Positions 36,909-46,631 of a stretch of DNA of 64,000 bases are shown here, piece by piece (the stretch's first letter is position 1; each line of letters opens with the position of its first letter). The stretch lies in contig JAUIIO010000006.1 of assembly GCA_030431715.1 (NCBI GenBank), positions 62,001-126,000 of the forward strand, read 5' to 3'. A program made the translations under genes and the position numbers. This DNA is from a bacterium. GTDB lineage: Bacteria; Bdellovibrionota_C; UBA2361; RFPC01. A model generated the notes under the pieces. The model ran no database searches. It saw only the letters and a program-made list of their open reading frames with translations, and was not told the DNA's origin.

Positions 36909-37225
36909 CTCCGCAAGCCCCCCATTCAATAAACACTATCCAACAAGCTAACCACACTCGAACCCGCGAGTTTCAATACATCAACGCAGCTTGTCCCCCA
37001 TAGCCGTAGGCGAGGGAGGAAGCTAGCGCAGTGTTGATATAAGTGCGCGCCGGACGCGCACCAGAGACGAGTCCCGTTGGCTCCGTGTAGACAATACTCA
37101 TCACCCCCGGCGTACCTCTCGGCTAGAGACAAAACATTCAAAGACTATAATTATCAAACAAAGATTTCTCATAAAAATAGAAAAATAAGAGCTATCCCTA
37201 TACCCTTAATGGTAAAGTCATAAAT
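36909..37225. repeat. Non-coding repeat stretch with a second copy of the tRNA-Asp tail
   Basis: There is no supported gene here. An 18-base word CGAGTCCCGTTGGCTCCG at 37068-37085 repeats the tRNA-Asp 3' end (36783-36800) exactly. Just before it, GTGCGCG and CGCGCAC form a short hairpin (about 37043-37061). A GC-rich hairpin-like sequence (about 36988-37022, TTGTCCCCCATAGCC ... GGGAGGAAGC) resembles the one 3' of tRNA-Asp. The tail copy could be a remnant of an insertion at the tRNA or of a lost tRNA gene. Confidence 0.6.
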
Positions 37226-37837
37226 ATGAAGCCGACCCCAAAAATCTACAAACTCACCGTCTGCCTGAACAATTCCGATCACCCTTTTTGGCGAACTTTC
37301 CTGACAAAGAACACCATCAACTTCTACCGCTTGCACCTTGAGCTTCAAAGCGTACTGAATTGGAACAACGAATCTCCTTTCAGATTTCATGTCAATGATC
37401 TGGTAATAGGCGATCCACAGGAAACGTTCCTCACTTTAAAGCATGAGAGAAATGCCCGCTCCACAAAACTCGGCACACTCCTTAACGAAGAGAGCCAATC
37501 TTTCCTCTACGAATACGATCCGGTCAGTAAGTGGCAACACACAATCACACTTAATCAAACCTACGATCAACACACCTTCGATCACCTCCTTCCACACTGT
37601 CTCGACGGTCAAAACAGCAGACCTCCCGAAAACTTTGGCGGCATCAAGAAATTTAACAAATTCGCAAAAGACTTCATTCCGGGCATTTCAAAGATAGAGG
37701 AAACTGTAGTCATGGGAGAACACGAAGAGAAATTTTCATACGATCCCTACTACTTCGACAAGGATCATACCAATCTCCAGCTGAACTACACTTTCAACTT
37801 CAAAGCCTATACCGAAAGACGAGACAAAAAGACCTAG
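37226..37837 (+). CDS. Plasmid pRiA4b ORF-3-like protein
   Basis: This 203-residue protein matches the pRiA4b ORF-3 family: YKLTVCLNNSDHPFWRTF at the start, the L-x-L-x-x-V/L-NW helix, LYEYDPVSKWQHTI in the middle and CLDGQNSRPPENFGG near the end. The family is frequent on plasmids and genomic islands and is of unknown function. The gene is convergent with, and overlaps by 4 nt, the next gene. It marks the left side of the accessory island. Confidence 0.82.
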   Translation: MKPTPKIYKLTVCLNNSDHPFWRTFLTKNTINFYRLHLELQSVLNWNNESPFRFHVNDLVIGDPQETFLTLKHERNARSTKLGTLLNEESQSFLYEYDPVSKWQHTITLNQTYDQHTFDHLLPHCLDGQNSRPPENFGGIKKFNKFAKDFIPGISKIEETVVMGEHEEKFSYDPYYFDKDHTNLQLNYTFNFKAYTERRDKKT

Positions 37838-38385
37838 CTCTCTAAGCGAAACGGAGACGCTCCATATACACCACACCTATCAACCTCATCCTCCTCACCC
37901 AGATCGCGCACCCGGCAATCCAAAACAATCTTGGCATCGCTCTCCTGATAAGGAGCCACTTCTTCAACATACCGTATCGCCTCTTCCTCGCTATTAGCCA
38001 CAACCTCAAAGTCGCTCACATGCTCTGACGTGAATACTGTAAATAAGCCAAACGCTGCACATCCACCTTTAATCGTAATATTAAAGAACCTCGTATCACG
38101 ATTCGGTTCGGGGTGAGACTGACGTATAAGATAAAGGCCGTCATAATTTCCCCAGAGGTATGCAACGGACTTAAGACAGAGCTCTTTCGCCCTTCGATTC
38201 TTACGCTTTGCATGCAAGACGTACCCTTTAATGATCGCCTCTGCCCGACTCGCCTCATTCGTCACTGTCAATCCTTTTAGCTGACTCGCAACACTCAGAG
38301 CCTTCTTAAGCTCACCATTCGTAATATGCTCAAAAGCCCTGGTAGTCGCCTCATCCACATACTCAAGTTGTTCCTCTATATTCAT
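37834..38385 (-). CDS. Protein of unknown function
   Basis: A 183-residue acidic soluble protein. The first 70 residues are helical and look TPR-like (ALSVASQLKGL, AIIKGYVLHAKRK). A C-terminal half with beta pattern (FFNITIKGGCAAFGLFTVF) follows. No family is recognised. A Shine-Dalgarno sequence is not strong. It is convergent with the pRiA4b-type gene. Confidence 0.5.
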   Translation of the reverse strand: MNIEEQLEYVDEATTRAFEHITNGELKKALSVASQLKGLTVTNEASRAEAIIKGYVLHAKRKNRRAKELCLKSVAYLWGNYDGLYLIRQSHPEPNRDTRFFNITIKGGCAAFGLFTVFTSEHVSDFEVVANSEEEAIRYVEEVAPYQESDAKIVLDCRVRDLGEEDEVDRCGVYGASPFRLES

Positions 38386-38565
38386 TGCTATACCTCTATT
38401 TAAATAAGCGCTTCACAATCTATATCGTAGAGGTGCTCCCAGAGTTTCCTGACGTGATTATTTATTATCGAGGGCTAGTGAATGAACAGCGAAAAAGTCG
38501 CGTAGAAGAATGCAAGGTGAAATTTTCTCTCATATATTCAGGGCATTAAGAGCATTCTTATTAAT

Positions 38566-38591
38566 ATTATTTTTATTACTGCAAAAATAAT
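38566..38591. promoter_or_regulatory. AT-rich inverted repeat upstream of the restriction operon
   Basis: ATTATTTTT and AAAAATAAT lie 8 nt apart in a very AT-rich stretch about 60 bp before the first hsd gene. This is a reasonable place for the promoter and a control site of the long operon. The boxes themselves cannot be assigned with confidence. Confidence 0.4.
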
Positions 38592-38651
38592 TGCAATGCC
38601 TCACCGATTCGTGCACTATGAGTAAAGAGTTTACTGAAAAAATTATTTCAG

Positions 38652-39242
38652 ATGGCAAAGGAGATAAAAACCTCAAAACTAAAAGAGCTGGTGACCATAC
38701 AAGCCGGCTATCAATTCAGGGGCAGGGTCGAAAACGATCCAGAGGGAGACGGCTATCTCGTACAGCTAAAAGATATCACCGACGGTGGACAATTTCATTC
38801 AACTTCTGACCTTACCTCCATTAAAACTGAAGATATCGGTGATCAGTACAAGTTACTGGATGGAGACCTGCTAATACCAAACCGTGGAAGATATAGCTTT
38901 GCTGCCATTGTTGTTGAGCCTGAAGAGACCACAGTAGCAGCTGGACACTTTTATATTCTTAGAGCCAATCCTGACCAGCTTATCCCTGGATTCCTTTGCT
39001 GGTTTATCAACACTAGAAAAGGGCAGCACCACCTAGAGAAATACAAAAGAGGGACAAGCATACCGGTACTATCGAAAGTCGGAATCGAAGACATGGAGAT
39101 ACCTCTTCCCTCATTGCACGTTCAAAAATCCATAGCAGAGGTGAACGTTCTGGCAAAAGAGGAGCACAATTTGATGGAAAGATTGATTGAACTCAGAGCT
39201 GCACAGCTTGAAGGCAATCTTTTACACGGTATGGATCTTTAG
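38652..39242 (+). CDS. HsdS-like protein with one target-recognition domain
   Basis: This 196-residue protein has one target-recognition domain and one spacer helix (LIELRAAQLEGNLLHGMDL) of the type I specificity subunit family, instead of the usual two. SIPVLSKVGIEDMEIPLPSLHVQKSIAEVN is the typical end of such a domain. Half-size HsdS proteins can pair to form a symmetric site. The full-length HsdS sits two genes downstream, so this one may make an alternative enzyme or regulate the complex. No clear ribosome site precedes the ATG, and it begins the operon. Confidence 0.75.
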   Translation: MAKEIKTSKLKELVTIQAGYQFRGRVENDPEGDGYLVQLKDITDGGQFHSTSDLTSIKTEDIGDQYKLLDGDLLIPNRGRYSFAAIVVEPEETTVAAGHFYILRANPDQLIPGFLCWFINTRKGQHHLEKYKRGTSIPVLSKVGIEDMEIPLPSLHVQKSIAEVNVLAKEEHNLMERLIELRAAQLEGNLLHGMDL

Positions 39243-39260
39243 ATTTAGAGGAGCAAGGAA

Positions 39261-40760
39261 GTGAGTAACGAGACAAAGATTAATCAAGCAGAGATTAATG
39301 CAATAGCATGGAAAGCATGTGACACCTTCCGTGGTGTTGTCGATCCGGCTGAATACAAAAACTACATCCTCGTGATGCTCTTCGTGAAGTATCTGTCTGA
39401 CGTATGGCAAGACCACTACGAGCAATACGAAAAAGAGCTTAAGGGAGATAAAGAGCTTATCAAACGAAAGATGAGCCGAGAACGGTTCTTTATGCCCGAG
39501 CACAGTCTGTTCGAAAACCTCTACAAAGAAAGAGATTCGAGTAATCTTGGAGAGATCATCAATACAGCTTTGGATGATATCGAAGAACACAACAAGGCAA
39601 AACTTGAAGGTGTTTTTCGGAATATCGATTTCAATTCTGAATCTAATCTTGGACAGACTAAAGACAGGAATAAAAGGCTTAAGAACCTTCTTGAGGATTT
39701 TAATGACCCTAAGTTGAACCTCCGTCCGTCTCGAATAGGAAACCATGATGTTATTGGTTCCACGTATGAATATCTAATAGGTAGGTTCGCAAGTGATTCA
39801 GGAAAAAAAGGGGGTGAATTTTACACTCCTCAAGGAGTAGCTGAACTATTAGCAGAGGTTCTCGAAGCAAAGCCAGGAGACCGTATTTCAGATCCTGCAT
39901 GTGGATCGGGTTCATTGCTCATACGGGTAGCCAGCCATATAGGTGGGAAAAACTTTTCTGTTTACGGACAAGAGAGTAACGGCTCGACCTGGGCACTTTG
40001 TATGATGAACATGTTTCTTCATTCAATAGACAATGCCCGTATTGAATGGGGGGATACGATAAGAAACCCGAAACTTATCGAAGATGATGCTTTAATGAAG
40101 TTCGACGTTGTTGTAGCCAATCCTCCATTTTCGCTTGATAAGTGGGGAGCAGATGACGTTGCCAAAGATAAGCACAACAGATTTTTTCGAGGTGTTCCAC
40201 CAAAGAGTAAAGGAGACTATGCCTTCATTACCCACATGGTTGAAACAGCAGTCGAAGGTAAAGGCAGAGTTGGGGTTATAGTGCCTCATGGAGTTCTCTT
40301 CAGAGGAAGCTCTGAAGGAAAGATTAGACAAAAGTTTATCGAAGAGAATTTACTTGATGCCGTCATTGGTCTGCCCTCTAACCTCTTCTTTGGAACTGGC
40401 ATTCCGGCAGCGATTCTCATCTTCAATAAGGGTAAGAAAGATAAAAATGTACTCTTTATTGATGCAAGTCGAGAGTTTGAAGAAGGAAAGAATCAGAACA
40501 AACTTCGTGATCAAGATATCGAGAAGATTGTAAAGACCTTCAAAAGTCGAGAATCCATAGACAAGTATTCTTACTTAGCAAGTTTCGATGAGATCAAAGA
40601 AAACGACTTTAATCTGAATATTCCACGTTACGTAGACACTTTCGAGGAGGAAGAAGAGATTGATCTTAAGACAGTGCAGAAAGAGATTGATAAATTGGAA
40701 GGTGAGCTTTCAGAGGTTAGGAAGAAGATGGGTGGATATTTGAAGGAGTTGGGGCTGTGA
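39261..40760 (+). CDS. hsdM: Type I restriction-modification methyltransferase subunit
   Basis: N6-adenine DNA methyltransferase that, with HsdS, methylates the host recognition site. AdoMet-binding motif I is DPACGSG (residues 211-217) and the catalytic motif IV is NPPF (287-290). The N-terminal helical HsdM domain (KACDTFRGVVDPAEYKNY) and a C-terminal coiled-coil tail are present. The start is GTG at 39261, preceded by AAGGA. The stop overlaps the hsdS start by 4 nt (GTGA). Confidence 0.95.
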   Translation: MSNETKINQAEINAIAWKACDTFRGVVDPAEYKNYILVMLFVKYLSDVWQDHYEQYEKELKGDKELIKRKMSRERFFMPEHSLFENLYKERDSSNLGEIINTALDDIEEHNKAKLEGVFRNIDFNSESNLGQTKDRNKRLKNLLEDFNDPKLNLRPSRIGNHDVIGSTYEYLIGRFASDSGKKGGEFYTPQGVAELLAEVLEAKPGDRISDPACGSGSLLIRVASHIGGKNFSVYGQESNGSTWALCMMNMFLHSIDNARIEWGDTIRNPKLIEDDALMKFDVVVANPPFSLDKWGADDVAKDKHNRFFRGVPPKSKGDYAFITHMVETAVEGKGRVGVIVPHGVLFRGSSEGKIRQKFIEENLLDAVIGLPSNLFFGTGIPAAILIFNKGKKDKNVLFIDASREFEEGKNQNKLRDQDIEKIVKTFKSRESIDKYSYLASFDEIKENDFNLNIPRYVDTFEEEEEIDLKTVQKEIDKLEGELSEVRKKMGGYLKELGL

Positions 40761-42049
40761 AAAGAACAAAGAACCATCCCTCTCTCACACCTTCAGCAAT
40801 AGAGAAATTGGTCAACACGGGGCTTGTATGTGAATCTGCTTTACTGTCTTGGAGATTAAAACGATTCGGTGATGTGTGTACTGTTCGACAAGGGTTGCAA
40901 ATCAAGATTGAAGAAAGATTTAAGCAGTCAGCACCAAACCGATACAAATATGTAACAATTCAACACATTAGCAACGGATGGGCAAATCCAGAATTCATAG
41001 AAAATCCTAGCAAATCAGTAATCTGCTCCCCTACGGATGTCCTCATGACTAGAACAGGAAACACTGGGATTGTAGTAACAAATGTCGATGGGGTGTTTCA
41101 TAATAACTTTTTCTTAATTGATTTTGATAGAACAATCTTAGATAGAGATTTTTTAGTAAATTATCTTCGTTCACCCAGGATACAGCACTACTTGCTGACA
41201 AATGCTGGCACCAGCACCATACCAGATTTAAACCACGGAGACTTCTATAGCATCCCTGTAGTTCTCCCGCCTCTCACCGAACAAAAGAAAATTTCCGAAA
41301 TTCTGAGCTGCTGGGATTCGGCAATTGAAACCATCGAGAAACTGATCGATGCCAAGACTAGGTTTAAGAAGGGGTTGATGCAGAGACTTTTCAAGAAAGA
41401 GCTGGACAACATGATTCCACTGGGGGAAGTCTTAGAATTTTCTCAGTACGGACTTTCAAATGCAGCATCATCAACCGGAGCAATCCCGATGTTGAGAATG
41501 CTAAACTTGGTCAATGGAAAGGTTTCAACTCGTGATCTGGTATACATTGATTTAAAAGAATCGGAGCAAAATAGTTATTTGCTTCAACCGAAAGATATTC
41601 TTTTTAATCGTACCAATAGTCAGGATTTAGTCGGCAAAACAGCTCTCTTCTCCCTCGAAGGTTCATACGTTTGTGCTTCGTACATTGTACGTCTACGAAC
41701 CAACACAGATAGGATGCTCCCCGAGTATTTAAACTATTTTCTAAATTTCAACCCCACACAACAGAGACTGAAATCTTTAGCTACCAAGGGAGTAAGTCAG
41801 TCGAATATCAACCCAACCAATCTAAAGAAGTTTCTTAAGGTTCCTGTGCCTTCCCTGGAGATTCAGCAACAAAGCATAGAAGCTCTTCAATTCCTTGATC
41901 AAGAACTTGGCATGTTAGATGACCTACTTTGTAAAGTTTCTCTGCAAAAGAATGGTCTCATGCAACAACTGCTTACCGGCAATATTCCAGTAAGCCTTTC
42001 TGAGGAAACAACCCACTCAACTAAAGAGGAGTATGCATTAAATGCATAA
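40757..42049 (+). CDS. hsdS: Type I restriction-modification specificity subunit
   Basis: HsdS carries two target-recognition domains (about residues 32-180 and 212-385) joined by long conserved helices (LSCWDSAIETIEKLIDAKTRFKKGLMQRLF in the middle, ELGMLDDLLCKVSLQKNGLMQQLL at the end). They determine the DNA sequence recognised by the methylase and nuclease. The start is GTG overlapping the hsdM stop. Length is normal for a two-domain S subunit. Confidence 0.92.
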   Translation: MKRTKNHPSLTPSAIEKLVNTGLVCESALLSWRLKRFGDVCTVRQGLQIKIEERFKQSAPNRYKYVTIQHISNGWANPEFIENPSKSVICSPTDVLMTRTGNTGIVVTNVDGVFHNNFFLIDFDRTILDRDFLVNYLRSPRIQHYLLTNAGTSTIPDLNHGDFYSIPVVLPPLTEQKKISEILSCWDSAIETIEKLIDAKTRFKKGLMQRLFKKELDNMIPLGEVLEFSQYGLSNAASSTGAIPMLRMLNLVNGKVSTRDLVYIDLKESEQNSYLLQPKDILFNRTNSQDLVGKTALFSLEGSYVCASYIVRLRTNTDRMLPEYLNYFLNFNPTQQRLKSLATKGVSQSNINPTNLKKFLKVPVPSLEIQQQSIEALQFLDQELGMLDDLLCKVSLQKNGLMQQLLTGNIPVSLSEETTHSTKEEYALNA

Positions 42050-42059
42050 TTGAACGGTC

Positions 42060-43211
42060 ATGGATTTCAAAGACTTCAAAGCAGGAACATATAAACCCCA
42101 AGGAGATCACAAAACCTTCTCCCCGGCTTTGATCAATCAACAATGGATCTGGAGTAATACTCAGATCAATACCCTTCTCGAAGAGGCAAACACTGCTCTT
42201 GGAGAACTCAGTGCATTTTCAAGAATAGTTCCAAATGTTGAACTCTTTATCCGTATGCACATCGTTAAAGAAGCTACGGATTCAAGTAGAATTGAAGGTA
42301 CAAAAACTGAATTTGATGAAGCCTTTCTCGATAGAGAATCCATAGATCCTGAGAAAAGAGACGATTGGGAAGAAGTTCAGAACTATATCAAGGCAGTAGA
42401 CTTTGCTCTTGCTGAACTCAAGAAAATTCCTCTTTCAAATAGACTCATTCGAGAAACTCATAAGGTCTTAATGACTGGGGTTCGAGGACGAAACAAAACT
42501 CCAGGAGAATTCAGAAAAGTTCAAAACTGGATCGGTGGTAGAAGTGCTGCTGAGGCACGATTTGTTCCCCCAAGTCCCGAAGAGGTTTTGGATCTGATGA
42601 GTGATCTTGAAGCCTTCCTTCACAATGAAGAAATCCATGTGCCCCATCTGATTAGAATTGCACTTGCTCACTACCAGTTCGAGACTATTCACCCATTTCT
42701 TGATGGAAATGGTCGTACTGGAAGATTGCTTATTACTCTCTATCTCATTTCAAAGGGCATCCTCGATTATCCAACCCTTTACCTTTCAGATTACCTTGAG
42801 AAAAAACGACAGGAATATTTCGATAACTTAAATGCTGCACGAACAAACAGTGATATCGAGTATTGGATTATTTTCTTTCTTGGAGCTGTTACTGAAACAG
42901 CAAGAAAAGGTAGTAGAGTCTTTAAGGCTATTCTTGAACTCAAAGAAGAAGTTGAGAACATTTCAAATGAAGCCGGCTCAAGAGGGCAGTCGATAAGAGT
43001 CTTCTTCAATCACCTCTTTACGAATCCAGTTCTTAAACTTTCAAACCAGCTCACCTTTGGAGAGCTTTCCAATAGAAATATCAGAAGGCTGATAAGTGAG
43101 TTTGAAGAAGCCGGATTCCTTCTGGAAGTAACCGGTCAAAAGAGAAACCAGGTCTTTGTCTTTAAGAGATATCTCGACCTATTCCAGATTGAGGAGGGTG
43201 ATAATGAGTAG
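42060..43211 (+). CDS. Fic family protein (class II)
   Basis: The Fic motif HPFLDGNGRTGR (residues 211-222) is intact, including the catalytic His211, so AMP or related transfer to a target protein hydroxyl is expected. An inhibitory helix motif S-S-R-I-E-G (residues 75-80) lies before the Fic core, as in class II Fic proteins, and the C-terminal 90 residues look like a winged helix. It starts 10 nt after hsdS inside the restriction operon. Fic genes within restriction loci are known; the target here is not. Confidence 0.9.
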   Translation: MDFKDFKAGTYKPQGDHKTFSPALINQQWIWSNTQINTLLEEANTALGELSAFSRIVPNVELFIRMHIVKEATDSSRIEGTKTEFDEAFLDRESIDPEKRDDWEEVQNYIKAVDFALAELKKIPLSNRLIRETHKVLMTGVRGRNKTPGEFRKVQNWIGGRSAAEARFVPPSPEEVLDLMSDLEAFLHNEEIHVPHLIRIALAHYQFETIHPFLDGNGRTGRLLITLYLISKGILDYPTLYLSDYLEKKRQEYFDNLNAARTNSDIEYWIIFFLGAVTETARKGSRVFKAILELKEEVENISNEAGSRGQSIRVFFNHLFTNPVLKLSNQLTFGELSNRNIRRLISEFEEAGFLLEVTGQKRNQVFVFKRYLDLFQIEEGDNE

Positions 43212-43449
43212 CTTCCAAATAGCCCATAGCCCTCTTGTGGCAAGTTCAGGGGCTTTCTTTCCACAACGGAGATTCTTGTGGCAAGCAAGGATGATTAGAT
43301 ATGCAAATCAATATGTTATGGGCTTTTTGTCACTAAGGAATTTTATAGTGACAAAAATAGCTCAAATTGGCACCAATGAAATCCATCGTGCCAATACTGA
43401 GAATAAGCAATTTAAATCAGCTAGTTACCAGAGTGAGGAACTGTCATGA
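43204..43449 (+). CDS. Small ORF between fic and hsdR
   Basis: AGGAGG lies 6 nt before this ATG, the best ribosome site in the operon. The reading frame of 81 codons overlaps fic by 8 nt and hsdR by 4 nt (ATGA), so it probably is a real coupled gene. The product is basic and has a moderately hydrophobic middle (YANQYVMGFLSLRNFIV) but no recognised family. A role tied to HsdR or Fic is a guess from position. A longer frame from 43156 would overlap fic further and lacks a site. Confidence 0.55.
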   Translation: MSSFQIAHSPLVASSGAFFPQRRFLWQARMIRYANQYVMGFLSLRNFIVTKIAQIGTNEIHRANTENKQFKSASYQSEELS

Positions 43450-46400
43450 CTTCATTTCGGTACCAAGAGGACGATATCAGCCAGATTCCAGCTCTACAGC
43501 TCCTTATAAACCTCGGATACCAATACATCCCTCAAGCCGAAACGATTAAGGAGAGAGGTTCAAAGACCTCTAACGTGCTCTTAGAAGGCATCCTGAAAGA
43601 CCAGCTGAAGAAGATCAATAAGGGAGGAGCAAAGGGAAATGATTTCTCAGATTCCAATATTCAAAATGCTATCGGCACTCTGAAAGATATTCCTTTCGAC
43701 GGATTAGTAAGAACCAACGAAAAGATCTATGACCTGCTTACTCTTGGAAAGAGTTATGAAGAAACCATTGATGGAAATAAGAAAAGCTACAACCTCAAAT
43801 ACATCGATTGGTTAAATCCAGAAAAGAACTCATTTCACGTTACTGAAGAATACGAAGTAGCAAGAACAGCCAGTAATGAAACGAGAAGACCAGATATCGT
43901 TCTGTTCGTAAATGGTATTCCCTTTGTTGTAATTGAATGTAAAAGACCTGACCTACAAGATACCGATCCGATTGATCAGGCTATTTCACAGCATAATAGA
44001 AATCAGAAATCCAATGAAATTCCATCACTCTTTGTTTTTGCTCAATACCTTTTGGCAATTTCAAAAAATGATGCCATGTATGCAACAGCCGGAACTGAAG
44101 ATAGAAAGTTCTGGTCAAAATGGAAGAACCTAAAAGACCTTGATAAAGAGATTCAAAAATCCATATCCAAAGAGGTTCCGAAAGAGATAAACGATCTCAT
44201 ATTCTCTCAGCCGTTTAGAAAATCCATGCCGAAGGTTAAGCAGGACTTAAAAAGAAAAGTATCTGAACAAGATAGAGTCCTGTATGCACTTTGTAAAAAA
44301 GATGAGCTTTTAAACAATACCTTTAGAAATATTGTCTATGACGCCGGCATTAAGAAAGTAGCCAGATACCAGCAGCACTATACCGTCCAGAATATCGTTC
44401 AGAGAGTGAAGAAGGTCGGCTCTGATGGACGAAGAAAAGGGGGTGTGGTGTTCCATACCCAGGGTTCCGGTAAGTCACTCACGATGGTGCTTTTAGCCAA
44501 GGCATTGATTCTCGATTCTGATATTCAAAATCCAAAGATCATTCTTGTCACTGACAGGAAGGATCTCGACCGGCAGATCAGGAACAATTTTAAAAACTGT
44601 GGGCTTGATCCAAAGCAAGCAAAAACTGGGACTCACCTCTTGGATATCGTCGAGGAAGGCAAAGCCAGTATCATCACCACAGTTATTAATAAATTTGAAG
44701 CTGGTCTCAGAAGAAGAAACTACAAGAACGAATCGAAAGATATCTTCATCCTGGTTGATGAAAGCCACAGAACTCAGTACGGCAATCTTAACATCCAAAT
44801 GCAGAAAGTGTTTCCGAATGCCTGTTATTTAGGCTTCACAGGCACTCCACTAATGAAAAAGGATAAGAATACAGCTACCAAGTTCGGGGGGATGATCGAG
44901 CCGGCATACACCATTCACCAAGCTGTAGAGGACGGTGCTGTTGTCGAGCTAATGTACGAAGGACGAAGCAGTGTCCTTGATGTAAATAAACATTCAATTG
45001 ATAAATGGTTTGAGAGAATCACTGAACTGCTGAGTGACGAGCAAAAGAAAGACCTCAAGAAGAAGTTTGCCAAGTCAGATAAGCTCAACACTGTAGAGCA
45101 GCATATCAAGATAGTTGCTTACGATATCAGTGACCACTTCAATCGAAAATTCAAAGGCACACCCTTTAAAGGACAACTTGTAGCTCCTGATAAGAAGAGT
45201 GCTCTCCTCTATCACCAATATCTTGAAGAATGTGGGCTAGTAAGCTCAGAAGTAATTATCTCAGGACCCGATGAAAGAGAAGGACACGAGAACATCTATG
45301 ACGAATCAACAGATCCGGTAATTAAGTTCTGGAAGAAAGTCATGGAACGATGGGGTTCAGATGATGCCTATAATGAAGGTGTTATTAACCTATTCAACAA
45401 TCAAGACCATCCAGAGATTATCATTGTAGTTGATAAACTCCTTACAGGCTTTGATGCTCCAAGGAATACTGTCCTCTACCTCACCAAGAATTTAAAAGAT
45501 CATACCCTTCTTCAGGCTATTGCCCGTGTAAACCGGCTCTACCCTGGAAAGGATTTCGGATACATCGTTGATTACTACGGAGTACTTGGAAACCTTGACC
45601 ATGCTCTGACTGAATACGGTGCACTCTCTGACTTCGAAGAGGGAGATCTTGAAAGTGCTCTCATCAATATCAATGAAGAAGTTGAGAAGCTCCCACAGAG
45701 ACATTCTCAGCTCTGGGATATCTTCAAAGGTGTCGAGAACAAATCAGACACTGAAGAGCTTGAACAGCATTTAGCTGATGAAGCTCTACGTCATCGTTTC
45801 TATGAACGACTTTCTGCCTTTGCACGAAATCTGGATATTGCTCTGGCAAACTTAAAATTTGCCACAGAAACACCGGACGAAGAGGTAAGAAAGTATAAAT
45901 CAGACTTAAGAGCTTTCATGAGTCTTAGAAAGTCAGTCCAAAGACGGTATGCCGAAACCGTTGATTTTAAAGAATACGAACAAAGAATCGGCAAGGTTTA
46001 TAACACCTATGTCACCTCTGATGAGATTGAGCAGATTACTCCTCTCGTCAATATCTTCGAGAAAGACAAGTTCGACGAGGAAGTTGCCAAAGTCGTTGGA
46101 GAAGCTGCCAAGGCAGACACAATAGCTTCCAGAACCATGAAGACCTGTACCGAGAAGATGCAAGAAGACCCAGCTTTCTACACACGATTTTCAAAGATGA
46201 TTGAGGATCTGATTGAAGAGTGGAGAAAGAGAAGAATCTCAGAAGGTGAATACCTCAAGAGAGCTAAAGATATTATGGAGAAGGTTCAAAATAGAACCGA
46301 TGACGATATCCCAGAAAAGCTCAGAGGATATGACGTTGCTAAAGCATATTACGGCATTGTAGCTGAAACAGCTCCTTCTTATGGAAACAAGAAGTTCGAT

Positions 46401-46631
46401 GAAAAAGATGTCTATGCAGATATTGCACTCAAGATAAACGAGATTGTTGAAAAGAAAGGTTCAATAGTTGATTGGGAGCAAAAGCAAGATATTCAGAATG
46501 AAATCCTCAATGAAGTAGAAGACTGCCTGATTGAATTCAAATCCAAGTATGAGATCGATCTGGATTGGGAACAGATTGATAAGATCATGCAGGAGTCACT
46601 AGACATAGCAAAATACAGGGCAGTTCAGTAA
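43446..46631 (+). CDS. hsdR: Type I restriction endonuclease subunit
   Basis: HsdR translocates and cuts DNA that lacks the host methylation. The N-terminal nuclease core has RRPDIVLF (Asp150) and VVIECKRPD (Glu164, Lys166), a PD-(D/E)XK site. The motor follows: Walker A HTQGSGKS with Lys343, and Walker B VDESH (438-441), then GFTGTPL, LLTGFDAP and ARVNR. The 1061-residue length is normal. It begins within the stop of the 81-codon ORF, and its own stop overlaps the DUF45 gene by one base. Confidence 0.96.
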   Translation: MTSFRYQEDDISQIPALQLLINLGYQYIPQAETIKERGSKTSNVLLEGILKDQLKKINKGGAKGNDFSDSNIQNAIGTLKDIPFDGLVRTNEKIYDLLTLGKSYEETIDGNKKSYNLKYIDWLNPEKNSFHVTEEYEVARTASNETRRPDIVLFVNGIPFVVIECKRPDLQDTDPIDQAISQHNRNQKSNEIPSLFVFAQYLLAISKNDAMYATAGTEDRKFWSKWKNLKDLDKEIQKSISKEVPKEINDLIFSQPFRKSMPKVKQDLKRKVSEQDRVLYALCKKDELLNNTFRNIVYDAGIKKVARYQQHYTVQNIVQRVKKVGSDGRRKGGVVFHTQGSGKSLTMVLLAKALILDSDIQNPKIILVTDRKDLDRQIRNNFKNCGLDPKQAKTGTHLLDIVEEGKASIITTVINKFEAGLRRRNYKNESKDIFILVDESHRTQYGNLNIQMQKVFPNACYLGFTGTPLMKKDKNTATKFGGMIEPAYTIHQAVEDGAVVELMYEGRSSVLDVNKHSIDKWFERITELLSDEQKKDLKKKFAKSDKLNTVEQHIKIVAYDISDHFNRKFKGTPFKGQLVAPDKKSALLYHQYLEECGLVSSEVIISGPDEREGHENIYDESTDPVIKFWKKVMERWGSDDAYNEGVINLFNNQDHPEIIIVVDKLLTGFDAPRNTVLYLTKNLKDHTLLQAIARVNRLYPGKDFGYIVDYYGVLGNLDHALTEYGALSDFEEGDLESALININEEVEKLPQRHSQLWDIFKGVENKSDTEELEQHLADEALRHRFYERLSAFARNLDIALANLKFATETPDEEVRKYKSDLRAFMSLRKSVQRRYAETVDFKEYEQRIGKVYNTYVTSDEIEQITPLVNIFEKDKFDEEVAKVVGEAAKADTIASRTMKTCTEKMQEDPAFYTRFSKMIEDLIEEWRKRRISEGEYLKRAKDIMEKVQNRTDDDIPEKLRGYDVAKAYYGIVAETAPSYGNKKFDEKDVYADIALKINEIVEKKGSIVDWEQKQDIQNEILNEVEDCLIEFKSKYEIDLDWEQIDKIMQESLDIAKYRAVQ

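Noticed and set aside
38591..38809. Plus-strand frame of 72 codons before the half-hsdS
   Set aside because: It overlaps half-hsdS in another frame, and its second half is merely a frame-shifted reading of that gene.
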